Translations under genes and position numbers: made by a program
NCBI RefSeq assembly: GCF_001647275.1
Contig: NZ_LRMM01000030.1
Span: 1 to 53,852 of the forward strand
Source: Rufibacter ruber
GTDB lineage: Bacteria > Bacteroidota > Bacteroidia > Cytophagales > Hymenobacteraceae
Direction: 5' to 3'
Length of the DNA stretch: 53,852 nucleotides
Shown here: positions 15,830 to 23,605 of the stretch, one piece after another
Layout: each line of letters begins with the position of its first letter
How positions within the stretch are numbered: the first letter of the stretch is position 1
The notes under the pieces: model-generated
What the model was told of the DNA's origin: nothing
The model's input: only the letters and a program-made list of their open reading frames with translations
The model's database searches: none

Positions 15830-16438
15830 ATGGAAAATCTTGATACGCTCCTCCAGCAGATGGCTTTCATCCATGAGGTGGACAAGCTGAAATATATCAC
15901 CCGCAAAACCCGCCTCTTCAACAGCGACCGCCATGAGAACGATGCGGAACACAGTTGGCACCTCATGGTCATGGCCCTGGTTCTGGCGCAGCACGCCAAT
16001 GAGCCGGTAGATATTCTGAAGGTGCTCAAGATGCTGCTGATCCATGATCTGGTGGAAATTGACGCCGGTGACACCTTCTTGTTTGATACGGTGTTGAACC
16101 ACACCAATACCGAAACCGAACGCAAAGCCGCAGAACGCATTTTCGGGTTGCTGCCTGAGGCACAAGCCGGGGAATTCATTGATGTCTGGGAAGAGTTTGA
16201 AGCTGGCCAAACACCTGAAGCCCGCTACGCCCAAGCGGTTGACCGCTTGGAGCCCATTCTGCAAAACATCTCCAACGGCGGCGGCACCTGGAAAGAGCAC
16301 AGCATTCCGTATGAGAAGGTCATCCAGAAGACCCAGCACATCCAGAACGGTTCAGCGGCGCTTTGGGACTTCGCCAAAGCCCTGATTGACAGAACCGCAG
16401 AAGCTGGTATTCTCAGAAAAGAACCCACAGAGATGTAA
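15830..16438 (+). CDS. HD-domain phosphohydrolase (HDDC2/YfbR-like)
   Basis: 202 residues. HD metal-site residues: His in AEHSWHL (His41), the HD pair in LIHDLVEID (His72-Asp73) and a later Asp in AVDRLEPI. The early KLKYITRKT and HENDAEHSWH segments are typical of the HDDC2/YfbR group, whose studied members are 5'-deoxynucleotidases; the substrate here is inferred from family only. It follows the his operon after 136 bases and could be cotranscribed if the palindrome in between does not terminate. Confidence 0.85.
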   Translation: MENLDTLLQQMAFIHEVDKLKYITRKTRLFNSDRHENDAEHSWHLMVMALVLAQHANEPVDILKVLKMLLIHDLVEIDAGDTFLFDTVLNHTNTETERKAAERIFGLLPEAQAGEFIDVWEEFEAGQTPEARYAQAVDRLEPILQNISNGGGTWKEHSIPYEKVIQKTQHIQNGSAALWDFAKALIDRTAEAGILRKEPTEM

Positions 16439-16456
16439 ATCCTAAGACTAAAGCTG

Positions 16457-16900
16457 ATGCGGAACTACTTCTTTACCTTTCTACTCCTATGCCTTTTACT
16501 GGGGCAGTCATCCTGCAATTCCATCAGGAGGGAGGTGGCTTTGCCCAAATTCATAGTAGATTCGGCACCTAAAAACCGGTTCATTGTCAACAGGAAACCG
16601 CTATATGGAGATGGCAGGCCAGACGGTTATGTAGTGGAAAGGCAGATACAGCTTTCTTTAGCTACAGATGGAGGACCGCGAATAGTAGGAGAGGTGAAAG
16701 ATGCGAAAACCCTGGAAGTGCTTCCAGGGGCTTCAGTCCAAATTCATTTTGCAGGGCAGCCGAACCCCCACATTGTTTCGGCAGATTCTGTAGGTAGAAT
16801 ATACCTGACCCGTCTTGCAGCCCTCCAACAGATAGAAGTAAACTCTATTGGCTACAGAACGCTTCACATAGACCTGAGCAAAAAGAAAAGCTTGCTGTAA
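16457..16900 (+). CDS. small lipoprotein with carboxypeptidase-like regulatory domain
   Basis: 147 residues. Signal peptide with lipobox LGQSSC (Cys20). Residues about 70-145 resemble a carboxypeptidase regulatory-like fold (VGEVKDAKTLEVLPGASVQIHF, then a VNSIGYRTLHIDL end). Probably a periplasm-facing or surface lipoprotein; role unknown. Starts 18 bases after the HD gene. Confidence 0.75.
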   Translation: MRNYFFTFLLLCLLLGQSSCNSIRREVALPKFIVDSAPKNRFIVNRKPLYGDGRPDGYVVERQIQLSLATDGGPRIVGEVKDAKTLEVLPGASVQIHFAGQPNPHIVSADSVGRIYLTRLAALQQIEVNSIGYRTLHIDLSKKKSLL

Positions 16901-16933
16901 GGATGGAAAGGTCGCAAAGCACTAGTTTCTCAC

Positions 16934-17497
16934 TTACGCGTTAAGATGGTTTTTGAGCTGGAGCAAATACCGGATCATCACATCTTGCAACGGGAAATTT
17001 GGCACCGTGAGATACTGCTGCGCAATGCCGTCTAAGGTAGCAAGCATCAAAGCCGCCTCCGCCGAAGGGGAATGGGAACCCGCCGCTGCCAACTGGTTGA
17101 CTAAAGAATTAGCCTTGGCCTGTGTTTCCTTATCCAATTCTGCTCCTAGGCTGTTCTTCAGGCTTGGCTGTAAACGCAGAAGATAAAGCAGGCGCCAGTA
17201 AGTAGGTTGCTGCTGCAATTCCTGAAAAAAGTTTCTGACCTGGTGCTCCAGCGCCTGAAAGGGCGTTAATCCCTCGGGCTTCTCAAGTTTTTCACTTTTC
17301 CTTCCCCTCAAGACAATGGCTTTCAGCAACTCTTCTTTGCTGCTGAAATAATTATAAAGAAGCCCTAAAGAAATTCCCGCCTTCACCGCAATCTGCCGGA
17401 TAGAGGTACCCTCAAATCCGTGCTCAGCAAATAGCTCCACGGCCGCCTCCAAGATCGCGTGCACGCTTGTTTCTCGCTGTAAAACCCTTTTTGACAT
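16934..17497 (-). CDS. TetR-family transcriptional repressor
   Basis: 187 residues. N-terminal HTH (about 10-55: ILEAAVELFAEHGFEGTSIRQIAVKAGISLGLLYNYFSSKEEL, given here as the diagnostic span of the family) and a helical ligand domain (about 75-187). The start at 17497 matches the family; the longer frame to 17545 runs through the operator and promoter. An 18-bp palindrome directly upstream overlaps the promoter, so autorepression is likely. No efflux gene is adjacent, so its other targets lie elsewhere. Confidence 0.92.
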   Translation of the reverse strand: MSKRVLQRETSVHAILEAAVELFAEHGFEGTSIRQIAVKAGISLGLLYNYFSSKEELLKAIVLRGRKSEKLEKPEGLTPFQALEHQVRNFFQELQQQPTYWRLLYLLRLQPSLKNSLGAELDKETQAKANSLVNQLAAAGSHSPSAEAALMLATLDGIAQQYLTVPNFPLQDVMIRYLLQLKNHLNA

Positions 17498-17501
17498 ATT
17501 G

Positions 17502-17519
17502 ATTGAACGTTTGTTCAAT
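17502..17519. promoter_or_regulatory. TetR-type operator
   Basis: ATTGAAC-GTTT-GTTCAAT, a perfect 7+7 palindrome, 5 bases upstream of the tetR start and overlapping the -7 element. Confidence 0.75.
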
Positions 17520-17545
17520 ATTAGTAACTGCTTCAGTAAGAACAA
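17516..17545 (-). promoter_or_regulatory. promoter of the tetR gene
   Basis: Minus strand TTG (17543-17545), exactly 19 bases, TAATATTG (17516-17523), one mismatch to TAnnTTTG. Overlaps the operator. Confidence 0.6.
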
Positions 17546-17551
17546 AATAAA

Positions 17552-17598
17552 ACTCCCGTTTTCGGCTGTTTTCGTAAAAACAGCCCGAAAACGGGAGT
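17552..17598. repeat. palindromic repeat between lytTR and tetR genes
   Basis: Private arms ACTCCCGTTTT / AAAACGGGAGT, core CGGCTG / CAGCCCG. Lies 22 bases after the response-regulator stop and could terminate that gene. Confidence 0.85.
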
Positions 17599-17619
17599 CA
17601 GGGAAATAGTGGGCTCTAC

Positions 17620-18360
17620 TTACAGTTTGTTGATTCTGCTGTAAAATTTACTCTGGTAGGAGCCACCAATAGGAATGTATTTTTCCTGCATGAATACGGA
17701 GTCATCTTCTATCATCTCAATTTTCTTAAGGTTGATGATAAAAGAGCGGTGAATGCGCAGGAATAGCTCAGCGGGAAGCTTCTGGTCTATGGCACTCATG
17801 GTGGTATAGACAATGTGCTTCTTGTTTTCTGTGTTGATGACTACATAGTCTCCCCGGGCCTCTATGAAGGAGATGTTCTCATATTTCAGCTTGATGATCT
17901 TGTTGTCTACTTTTACAAACAACTCATCTGGCTGGGCCGCCGCCGCCGCGGCTGGTGGGGCCAGTGCAGCCTGGGCGCTCTGTACTGCCTCCAGTTTGCT
18001 GGTGGTGTTGAGAACGGCCTGGGTGAAGCGCGTAAAATCTACCGGTTTGAGCAGGTAGTCAGACACCTGAAGTTCAAAGGCCTGCAGGGCAAAGTCTTTG
18101 TGGGAGGTGATCAGAATGGTCTGCGGTTTTTTAGGGAGGGTTCTGAGCAGGTCAATGCCCGTCATCTCGGGCATCTCTACATCCAGAAACAGTATATCCA
18201 CACCTTCGTTCTGCAGAAGCCAGGCAAGGCCTTCAGTGCTGGAGTTGAATGCTTTTACCAGTTCCAAAGAAGGAGTCGCCTTGATGTGGCGCTCCAGTAT
18301 CATGCGGCTGAGCTCATCATCATCAATGATGATAGCGCGGTAGGGGGTTTCCTTTTTCAA
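17620..18360 (-). CDS. LytTR-family response regulator
   Basis: 246 residues. Receiver domain about 7-125: acidic pocket DDDE (13-16), phosphoacceptor Asp60 in FLDVEMPEMTG, Thr/Ser in LITSHKD and Lys in LLKPVDF. An Ala/Pro-rich linker (about 133-150) leads to a LytTR DNA-binding domain (about 150-246: FVKVDNKIIKLKYENISFIEA, then RIHRSFIINLKKIE). No histidine kinase is adjacent, so it is an orphan here. A TAATTTTG -7 element lies upstream. Confidence 0.93.
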   Translation of the reverse strand: MKKETPYRAIIIDDDELSRMILERHIKATPSLELVKAFNSSTEGLAWLLQNEGVDILFLDVEMPEMTGIDLLRTLPKKPQTILITSHKDFALQAFELQVSDYLLKPVDFTRFTQAVLNTTSKLEAVQSAQAALAPPAAAAAAQPDELFVKVDNKIIKLKYENISFIEARGDYVVINTENKKHIVYTTMSAIDQKLPAELFLRIHRSFIINLKKIEMIEDDSVFMQEKYIPIGGSYQSKFYSRINKL

Positions 18361-18413
18361 GCGGTAATTAGTTTGTAGACCTGTGTCAAATTGTTTCTAT
18401 TTATTTCTTACCC

Positions 18414-18421
18414 CAAAATTA
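18414..18421 (-). promoter_or_regulatory. putative -7 element of the LytTR gene
   Basis: Minus strand TAATTTTG fits TAnnTTTG, 54 bases before the start. No TTG at -33. Confidence 0.4.
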
Positions 18422-18631
18422 GTTCTAAACGTTTGCAGCGCCTAGGGGTAAAGGTAAAATTATAGTTAATAACACCTATAGGGGCGGTTTGTTACAGGTA
18501 AGATAAGAAAATCTTCCTGCTTCACAAATAACACGGCTGTAAAACCACTCCTGTTTCCCAGTTCTTGTGGCCATTGCGCAAAACACTTATGTAAAAAAAC
18601 GTATAAGAGGCATGCCAAATAAAATTAGACC

Positions 18632-19420
18632 GTGCTACCTGTAACGCTGCTCAACTCCCTGAAAATCCTGACCCAGCCAGATGACTCAACTTGCGGGCCC
18701 ACCAGCCTGCATGCGGTATACCAGTATTTCCAGGATGCTCTACCGCTGGAACAGGTGATCTCAGAGGTGTCTTTTCTGGAGGAAGGGGGAACCCTGGCTG
18801 TTTTACTGGGATGCCATGCCCTTAAAAGAGGGTACCGCGCCCGCATCTACTCCTATAACCTGCACGTGTTTGACCCCACGTGGTTCAAGCAGAGCACTGA
18901 GAAACTCATTGCCAACCTCAAGGAACAACTGTTGTTTAAGTCTGATACCAAACTCCAGGTGGCCACGCGCGCTTACATTGAGTTTCTGGAGCTGGGAGGG
19001 GAGATCTGCTACCGGGACCTTACCCCAAGCCTGCTGGACAGTTATTTCTCCCGCGGAATTCCCCTGTTAACCGGCCTCAGCGCCACCTACCTCTATAACT
19101 GCGCCAGGGAGCGCACCAATGAGCGGGGAGAGTCTATCTATGATGATGTAAGGGGGGAGCCCCTGGGCCATTTTGTGGTTCTGGCCGGGTTTGTAGATGA
19201 CCAGGACAAAGAACATGTGATTGTGGCGGACCCTTATCAGGAGAACCCCCTTTTTGGCAATAACTATTATAATGTGCAGGTGTCGCGTCTCATCAATGCC
19301 ATTATGCTGGGCATTGTGACCTATGATGCCAATCTGCTCGCCATAGAACCCAAAGAAAACACTAACAAAACTTCAACCGAACCCCAACACCTGCATGCGC
19401 AAACTAGTAGTGGTCAATAA
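18632..19420 (+). CDS. C39-like cysteine peptidase of an amide-ligase cluster
   Basis: 262 residues, GTG start. Papain/C39 fold: Cys21 in DDSTCGPTSLHAVY, His180 in LGHFVVLAGF and Asp200 in VADPY form a plausible Cys-His-Asp triad. No signal peptide or membrane segment, so it is probably cytoplasmic. It overlaps the ATP-grasp gene by 26 bases and heads the four-gene unit. C39-like enzymes cut after Gly-rich leaders or act as amidases; here a role in hydrolysing or trimming the product of the neighbouring ligases is inferred from context. The upstream 271 bases show no clear promoter. Confidence 0.8.
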   Translation: MLPVTLLNSLKILTQPDDSTCGPTSLHAVYQYFQDALPLEQVISEVSFLEEGGTLAVLLGCHALKRGYRARIYSYNLHVFDPTWFKQSTEKLIANLKEQLLFKSDTKLQVATRAYIEFLELGGEICYRDLTPSLLDSYFSRGIPLLTGLSATYLYNCARERTNERGESIYDDVRGEPLGHFVVLAGFVDDQDKEHVIVADPYQENPLFGNNYYNVQVSRLINAIMLGIVTYDANLLAIEPKENTNKTSTEPQHLHAQTSSGQ

Positions 19421-20867
19421 TCCCAAAGACTGGGACTTAGACGTAGAAGACGTGGAAATAGTAGATGCGCAGCGGTACCTCACCGACCCAGCCTACACTG
19501 AACTTAAAAGTGCCCGCATATTTAACCTCTGCCGATCCTATAAATACCAAAGCAGCGGGTACTATGTATCACTGCTGGCTGAGGCGCGCGGGCACCGGGC
19601 AATTCCCAACGTCACCACCATTCAGGACCTCAAATCCCAGACCATAGTGCGGGCCATTACAGATGAGATCAATGAGACCATCCAGAAAAGCCTTTCCAAG
19701 TTAAAGTCAAAGAACTTCACCCTGAGTATTTACTTTGGGCAGAATGTGGCCAAGCAGTATGAGAAACTGAGCAAGCAACTGCATGACCTGTTTCAGGCTC
19801 CTTTGCTCCGGGCGCAGTTTGTCTACAACAAGGAGTGGGTGCTGGAGAGCATCAACCCCATTCCGGTAAACGAGGTGCCAGAACACCATTTAAAGGACCT
19901 CTACAAATTTGCCAAGGCGTATTTTGCCCGCAACCGTTTCTCTTCTATCAGAACGAACAAAAAAATCTATGATTTGGCCATTCTGGTGAACCACGCAGAC
20001 AGTGACCCGCCCAGCAATGACAAAGCCATTCAGCAGTTCATAGAGGCGGCAGACTCCCTTGGTTTTTATACCGAATTAATAACCAAGGAAGACTACCGGC
20101 GGCTCTCAGAGTTTGACGCGCTCTTCATACGGGAAACCACCTCTGTGAACCACCACACGTACCGCTTCGCCCGAAGGGCGCATGCTGACGGGTTGGTGGT
20201 GATTGACGACCCAGTGTCTATCCTGAGGTGCACCAACAAAGTCTATCTGGCTGAACTTCTGACCAAAGCGAAGGTTCCCATTCCAAAATCTATGATCATT
20301 CACCGCGACAACTGCGCCAAGGTGACCGAGGAGCTGGGTTTGCCCTGCGTCCTGAAAAAACCAGATTCTTCTTTCTCCCAGGGCGTGGTGAAGGTGAAAA
20401 CCGAAGAGGAGCTGCAGGAACAGCTGCAGGAGATGCTCTCTGAGTCTGACCTCATCATTGGGCAAGAGTTCAAGCCCACTGATTTTGACTGGCGCATTGG
20501 CATTCTGGACAAGCAGCCGCTCTATGCCTGCAAATATTTCATGGCCAAAGACCATTGGCAGATTTATAACTGGGACGGCAAAAAGAAAGACATCACCGGT
20601 GATTTTGAAACGGTCCCTTTTGCAGATGTTCCTTTTTTTGTGCTGCATACCGCCCTGAAAGCTGCCAACTTGATTGGCGACGGTTTGTATGGGGTAGATC
20701 TGAAGGAGATTGACGGCAAAGCCTATATCATTGAGGTGAATGACAACCCCAACATTGATTATGGCGTGGAAGACAAAATCCTGAAGAAAGACCTGTATCA
20801 AACCATTCTGAAATCTATCAAACGCCGCATTGACAACCAGAAGAACCTGAACCAACATGAACAATAG
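19395..20867 (+). CDS. RimK-type ATP-grasp ligase with RLAN N-terminal domain
   Basis: 490 residues. The N-terminal RLAN domain (about 1-160: VVVNNPKDW, SYKYQSSGYYVSLLAEARG) precedes a RimK-like ATP-grasp (about 190-480). ATP-grasp marks: PCVLKKPDSSFSQGVVKV (ATP lysine and small loop), IIGQEFKPTDFDWRIGILD, and the metal-binding YGVDLKEIDG ... IEVNDNPNIDYGVED. Such enzymes join an amino acid to a carboxylate via an acyl phosphate. Overlaps its neighbours by 26 and 11 bases, so the four proteins are probably made together. Substrates cannot be read from the sequence. Confidence 0.9.
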   Translation: MRKLVVVNNPKDWDLDVEDVEIVDAQRYLTDPAYTELKSARIFNLCRSYKYQSSGYYVSLLAEARGHRAIPNVTTIQDLKSQTIVRAITDEINETIQKSLSKLKSKNFTLSIYFGQNVAKQYEKLSKQLHDLFQAPLLRAQFVYNKEWVLESINPIPVNEVPEHHLKDLYKFAKAYFARNRFSSIRTNKKIYDLAILVNHADSDPPSNDKAIQQFIEAADSLGFYTELITKEDYRRLSEFDALFIRETTSVNHHTYRFARRAHADGLVVIDDPVSILRCTNKVYLAELLTKAKVPIPKSMIIHRDNCAKVTEELGLPCVLKKPDSSFSQGVVKVKTEEELQEQLQEMLSESDLIIGQEFKPTDFDWRIGILDKQPLYACKYFMAKDHWQIYNWDGKKKDITGDFETVPFADVPFFVLHTALKAANLIGDGLYGVDLKEIDGKAYIIEVNDNPNIDYGVEDKILKKDLYQTILKSIKRRIDNQKNLNQHEQ

Positions 20868-22092
20868 ACTAGGGTTATTTCAGGGGTTTGGGGTGGAGAT
20901 GGAATACATGATTGTAGACCGAGACACCCTGCAGGTAAAACCCATCTCAGATGAGGTGCTGAAAGCCGAAGCCGGAGAGTTGACATCTGACGTGGAGCGG
21001 GGCGACATGGCCTGGTCTAATGAGCTGGTATTGCACGTGCTGGAGTTAAAAACCAATGGCCCCGCCCCATGCCTTTCTGCGCTTTCAGAAAAGTTCTATA
21101 ACGAAGTTCAGCGGGTGAACCAGTTGTTGGCGCGGCACAATGCCATGCTGCTTCCCACGGGGGCGCATCCGTTCATGAACCCTTATCACGAAACTAAGCT
21201 CTGGCCCCATGAAGCGAGTGAAATCTACCAGGCCTATAACAAAGTGTTTGATTGCCAGGGCCACGGCTGGTCAAACCTGCAGAGCACGCACCTGAACCTT
21301 CCGTTTGCCAATGATGAGGAGTTTGGGCGTCTGCATGCGGCCATCCGGTTGGTCCTGCCGTTGATCCCGGCCCTCAGTGCGGCTTCGCCGGTATTAGACG
21401 GCCAGGTGACCAGTTTCCTGGACAGCCGGCTGGAAGTGTACCGGAAAAATCAGCAAAAGATCCCCCTGATAGCCGGGGAGGTGGTGCCAGAGGCGGTTTT
21501 CTCTGAACAGGCGTACCAGGAGCAAATCTTCCTGCCTATGTTCAAAGCCATTGCCCCGTATGACCCGGAGGGGATTTTGCAGGAGGAGTTTCTTAATTCC
21601 CGGGGCGCTATTGCCCGCTTTTCAAGGGGGGCGATTGAGATCAGAATCATAGACAACCAGGAATGCCCGCTGGCAGATATAGCAATTGTGTCACTGGTGA
21701 CGGAGGTGCTCAAAAGAATGGTGGGAGAGGAGTGGGCTAGTTATGTTGAGCAGCAGCAGGTAGAAACCTCCTGGTTGGCTTCAGTTTTCCTTCAATCTGT
21801 GAAAAACGGCCCGGAAACAGAAATCACCCAACCCAGCTATCTCCGGATGCTTGGTATGGAGGAGGACACGGCTACCCTGAAACAGGTGTGGCAACATCTG
21901 TGGCAGGAGGTGAAGGCGTCTGGTGAATTTACAGATGAATTGTCTTGTGGTGTGGAAATTATGTTAAACCAGGGTTGTCTGTCACAGCGATTGCTGAAGG
22001 CTCTGGGGGAGAACCCCGGCCAGGAAGCCCTAGAGAAGGTGTACCGTCAGTTGGCAGACTGCCTGGCCCACAATAAACTTTTTGAAGCATGA
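20857..22092 (+). CDS. GCS2-type glutamate-cysteine ligase-like carboxylate-amine ligase
   Basis: 411 residues of the GCS2 family (COG2170-type), which forms amide bonds at the gamma-carboxylate of glutamate or similar acids. Seen: FGVEMEYMIVD at about 10-20, the LELKTNGPAP segment near 62, GAHPFMNP near 101, QSTHLNLPF near 141 and ARFSRGAIEIRIIDNQECP near 250. Paired with the ATP-grasp gene upstream (11-base overlap) and the hydrolase downstream (ATGA overlap). A glutathione role is unlikely because no GshB follows; a dedicated peptide-like metabolite is more likely. Confidence 0.88.
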   Translation: MNNRLGLFQGFGVEMEYMIVDRDTLQVKPISDEVLKAEAGELTSDVERGDMAWSNELVLHVLELKTNGPAPCLSALSEKFYNEVQRVNQLLARHNAMLLPTGAHPFMNPYHETKLWPHEASEIYQAYNKVFDCQGHGWSNLQSTHLNLPFANDEEFGRLHAAIRLVLPLIPALSAASPVLDGQVTSFLDSRLEVYRKNQQKIPLIAGEVVPEAVFSEQAYQEQIFLPMFKAIAPYDPEGILQEEFLNSRGAIARFSRGAIEIRIIDNQECPLADIAIVSLVTEVLKRMVGEEWASYVEQQQVETSWLASVFLQSVKNGPETEITQPSYLRMLGMEEDTATLKQVWQHLWQEVKASGEFTDELSCGVEIMLNQGCLSQRLLKALGENPGQEALEKVYRQLADCLAHNKLFEA

Positions 22093-22793
22093 ACAATGCC
22101 GCAGAAGTGAAGGTGCTGGTAACCTGTGAGCACGGTGGAAATGAGATACCCCGGGATTACAGCCAATATTTTACAAATGCCCAGCAGGTGCTGCAATCCC
22201 ATAGAGGGTATGACATAGGTGCACTGGAACTGTTCCACCAGTTTATTCCTACCGCTCATTTTTCCACTTTCAGTACCACCAGCCGCCTTTTGGTTGAGCT
22301 GAACCGCTCTGAGCACCATCCGCAGCTGTTCTCAGAGTTTACCCAGAAAGCCTCGCCAGCAGAGAAAACAGAGATACTGGCAACGCACTACCACCCGTAC
22401 CGGCAGTTGGTGGAGCAGAAAGTGCAGGAATGGGTAGCGGGAGGCGGACCAGTGCTGCATCTCTCAGTGCATAGTTTCACCCCTGAGCTAATGGGGAAAG
22501 AGAGGAAGGCAGACATAAGTTTGCTGTATGATCCGGCTAGGGAGCGGGAGCAGCTTTTTTCTGCGCGCTGGAGACAGCTTCTGGAGCAGGAAATTCCCGG
22601 CCTGAGGGTCAGGTACAACTACCCGTACAAAGGAACCGCAGATGGTTTGGTGACCCACCTGAGGAGACGTTTCAGCCCCCGGCAGTACGCGGGGCTAGAG
22701 TTGGAGGTAAACCAGCGGTTTCCGGAGCAGGGACTGCCGGCATGGCCTGAGCTGCAGCAGGCGCTTGTGAAGTCGTTTAGCCGGGCCCTCTAA
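22089..22793 (+). CDS. N-formylglutamate amidohydrolase-family hydrolase
   Basis: 234 residues. Family marks: VTCEHGGNEIP at 10-20 (metal His/Glu), RGYDIGAL near 39, FSTTSRLLVELNRS, HYHPYR near 98, VHSFTPEL near 122, and GLELEVNQR near 210. Known members hydrolyse N-formylglutamate or cleave amide-linked acyl groups; no histidine-degradation (hut) genes are near. As last gene of the ligase cluster it probably releases or edits an amide-linked product. Overlaps the GCS2 gene by 4 bases. Confidence 0.87.
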   Translation: MNNAAEVKVLVTCEHGGNEIPRDYSQYFTNAQQVLQSHRGYDIGALELFHQFIPTAHFSTFSTTSRLLVELNRSEHHPQLFSEFTQKASPAEKTEILATHYHPYRQLVEQKVQEWVAGGGPVLHLSVHSFTPELMGKERKADISLLYDPAREREQLFSARWRQLLEQEIPGLRVRYNYPYKGTADGLVTHLRRRFSPRQYAGLELEVNQRFPEQGLPAWPELQQALVKSFSRAL

Positions 22794-22878
22794 CCAAATT
22801 GGCTCAATGGGAGTATATGAATTCTAATTCGGCCGTTGAGGCCACACGTTCTTGATTGTTCTACTAAAACTATGAAAA

Positions 22879-23271
22879 ATGAACTGGATTATTGAACTCT
22901 TGGTAAGCGCAGGTGTCATTCTGCTGCTGGCGTACATTCTGCCGCAGGTAAAGATCAAAAGCTTCTGGACGGCCCTTTGGGTGGCTATCTTGGTGGCAAT
23001 TCTCAATTTCTTGATAGGGTGGCTTCTGAGAGGCGTTTTAAACCTGGTAACGTTCTTCCTGCTAACCAGTATTGTGCGCATTATTGTGGCGGCCGTGGTC
23101 ATTAAGCTGGCTGACAAACTGGTGCGCAATTTTGAGATAAAAGGCTTCTGGCCTGCCCTGGTGATAGCCATTGCCCTGGCCGCTGTGAGCTATTTCCTTG
23201 ACAGCTCAGATGAAGGCAGAGCCGAAATCAGTACCGTTAGACAGCCTGTTCTGCAGGAACTAACGGTTTAG
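22879..23271 (+). CDS. phage holin family (type 4)-like membrane protein
   Basis: 130 residues with four predicted membrane helices (about 4-22, 29-50, 54-75, 91-108) and a polar tail. The pattern (LLLAYILPQVKIKSFWTAL, GFWPALVIAIALA) fits the chromosomal holin-4 superfamily, common in Bacteroidota and not necessarily phage-derived. No other phage gene is present. A good terminator follows. Confidence 0.75.
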   Translation: MNWIIELLVSAGVILLLAYILPQVKIKSFWTALWVAILVAILNFLIGWLLRGVLNLVTFFLLTSIVRIIVAAVVIKLADKLVRNFEIKGFWPALVIAIALAAVSYFLDSSDEGRAEISTVRQPVLQELTV

Positions 23272-23296
23272 AGGGAATTAAGTAGATTTCATCTGG

Positions 23297-23332
23297 AAAC
23301 GCAAGCTTCTGTAATGGGGGCTTGCGTTTTTG
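23297..23332 (+). terminator. intrinsic terminator of the holin-like gene
   Basis: AAACGCAAGC / GCTTGCGTTT stem followed by T-rich sequence. Confidence 0.85.
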
Positions 23333-23367
23333 CTTTGTTTTAAGAAAAACAGTCCGGAAACAGAAAA
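23328..23367. repeat. decayed palindromic repeat
   Basis: TTTTGCTTTGTTTTAAGAAA then AACAGTCCGGAAACAG; the left half has lost pairing. Confidence 0.4.
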
Positions 23368-23549
23368 ACAGCGCCCTTGAAACGTACTCCTTTTAGAAAG
23401 GCTTCTTAAATAATTTCATCTTTCTGGAAATACCAATGCCGAAGAAGCTTTCAAACCAGGAGTGGGGCTCAGGTAAGAGCCGCTTTAGATCTACCAGCCA
23501 GATGAGTTGCTGTAGACTGGCTTTGGAGATAATAGCTGGGAGGGTAGCT

Positions 23550-23605
23550 GTAGTTTCCTGTTTTGGGGCTGCTTTCTGGAAAACAGCCCCAAAACAGGAA
23601 ACTAC
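23550..23605. repeat. palindromic repeat containing the ndpA-like stop codon
   Basis: Arms GTAGTTTCCTGTTTTGGGGCTG and complement. The right outer arm includes the TAG stop (23602-23604) of the minus-strand gene, so the left arm reads as an inverted copy of the gene end. Closely related to the copy at 45590. Confidence 0.9.

Larger units (their letters stand above)
23272..23601. other. intergenic stretch with terminator and two palindromes
   Basis: 330 bases between the holin-like gene and the convergent nucleoid-associated protein gene. It holds the terminator at 23297-23332, a decayed palindrome at 23328-23367 and a strong one at 23550-23605. I see no gene or promoter between 23370 and 23545. 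Confidence 0.6.

Noticed and set aside
20857..22092. Glutathione synthesis (GshA)
   Set aside because: GCS2 homology alone does not indicate glutathione; no GshB is adjacent and the partners are an RLAN ATP-grasp and two hydrolases.
22089..22793. Histidine utilisation enzyme HutG
   Set aside because: No hutHUI genes nearby, and the gene overlaps the ligase cluster.
22879..23271. Prophage remnant suggested by the holin-like gene
   Set aside because: No endolysin, integrase, capsid or attachment sites nearby; the family is common as a chromosomal gene.
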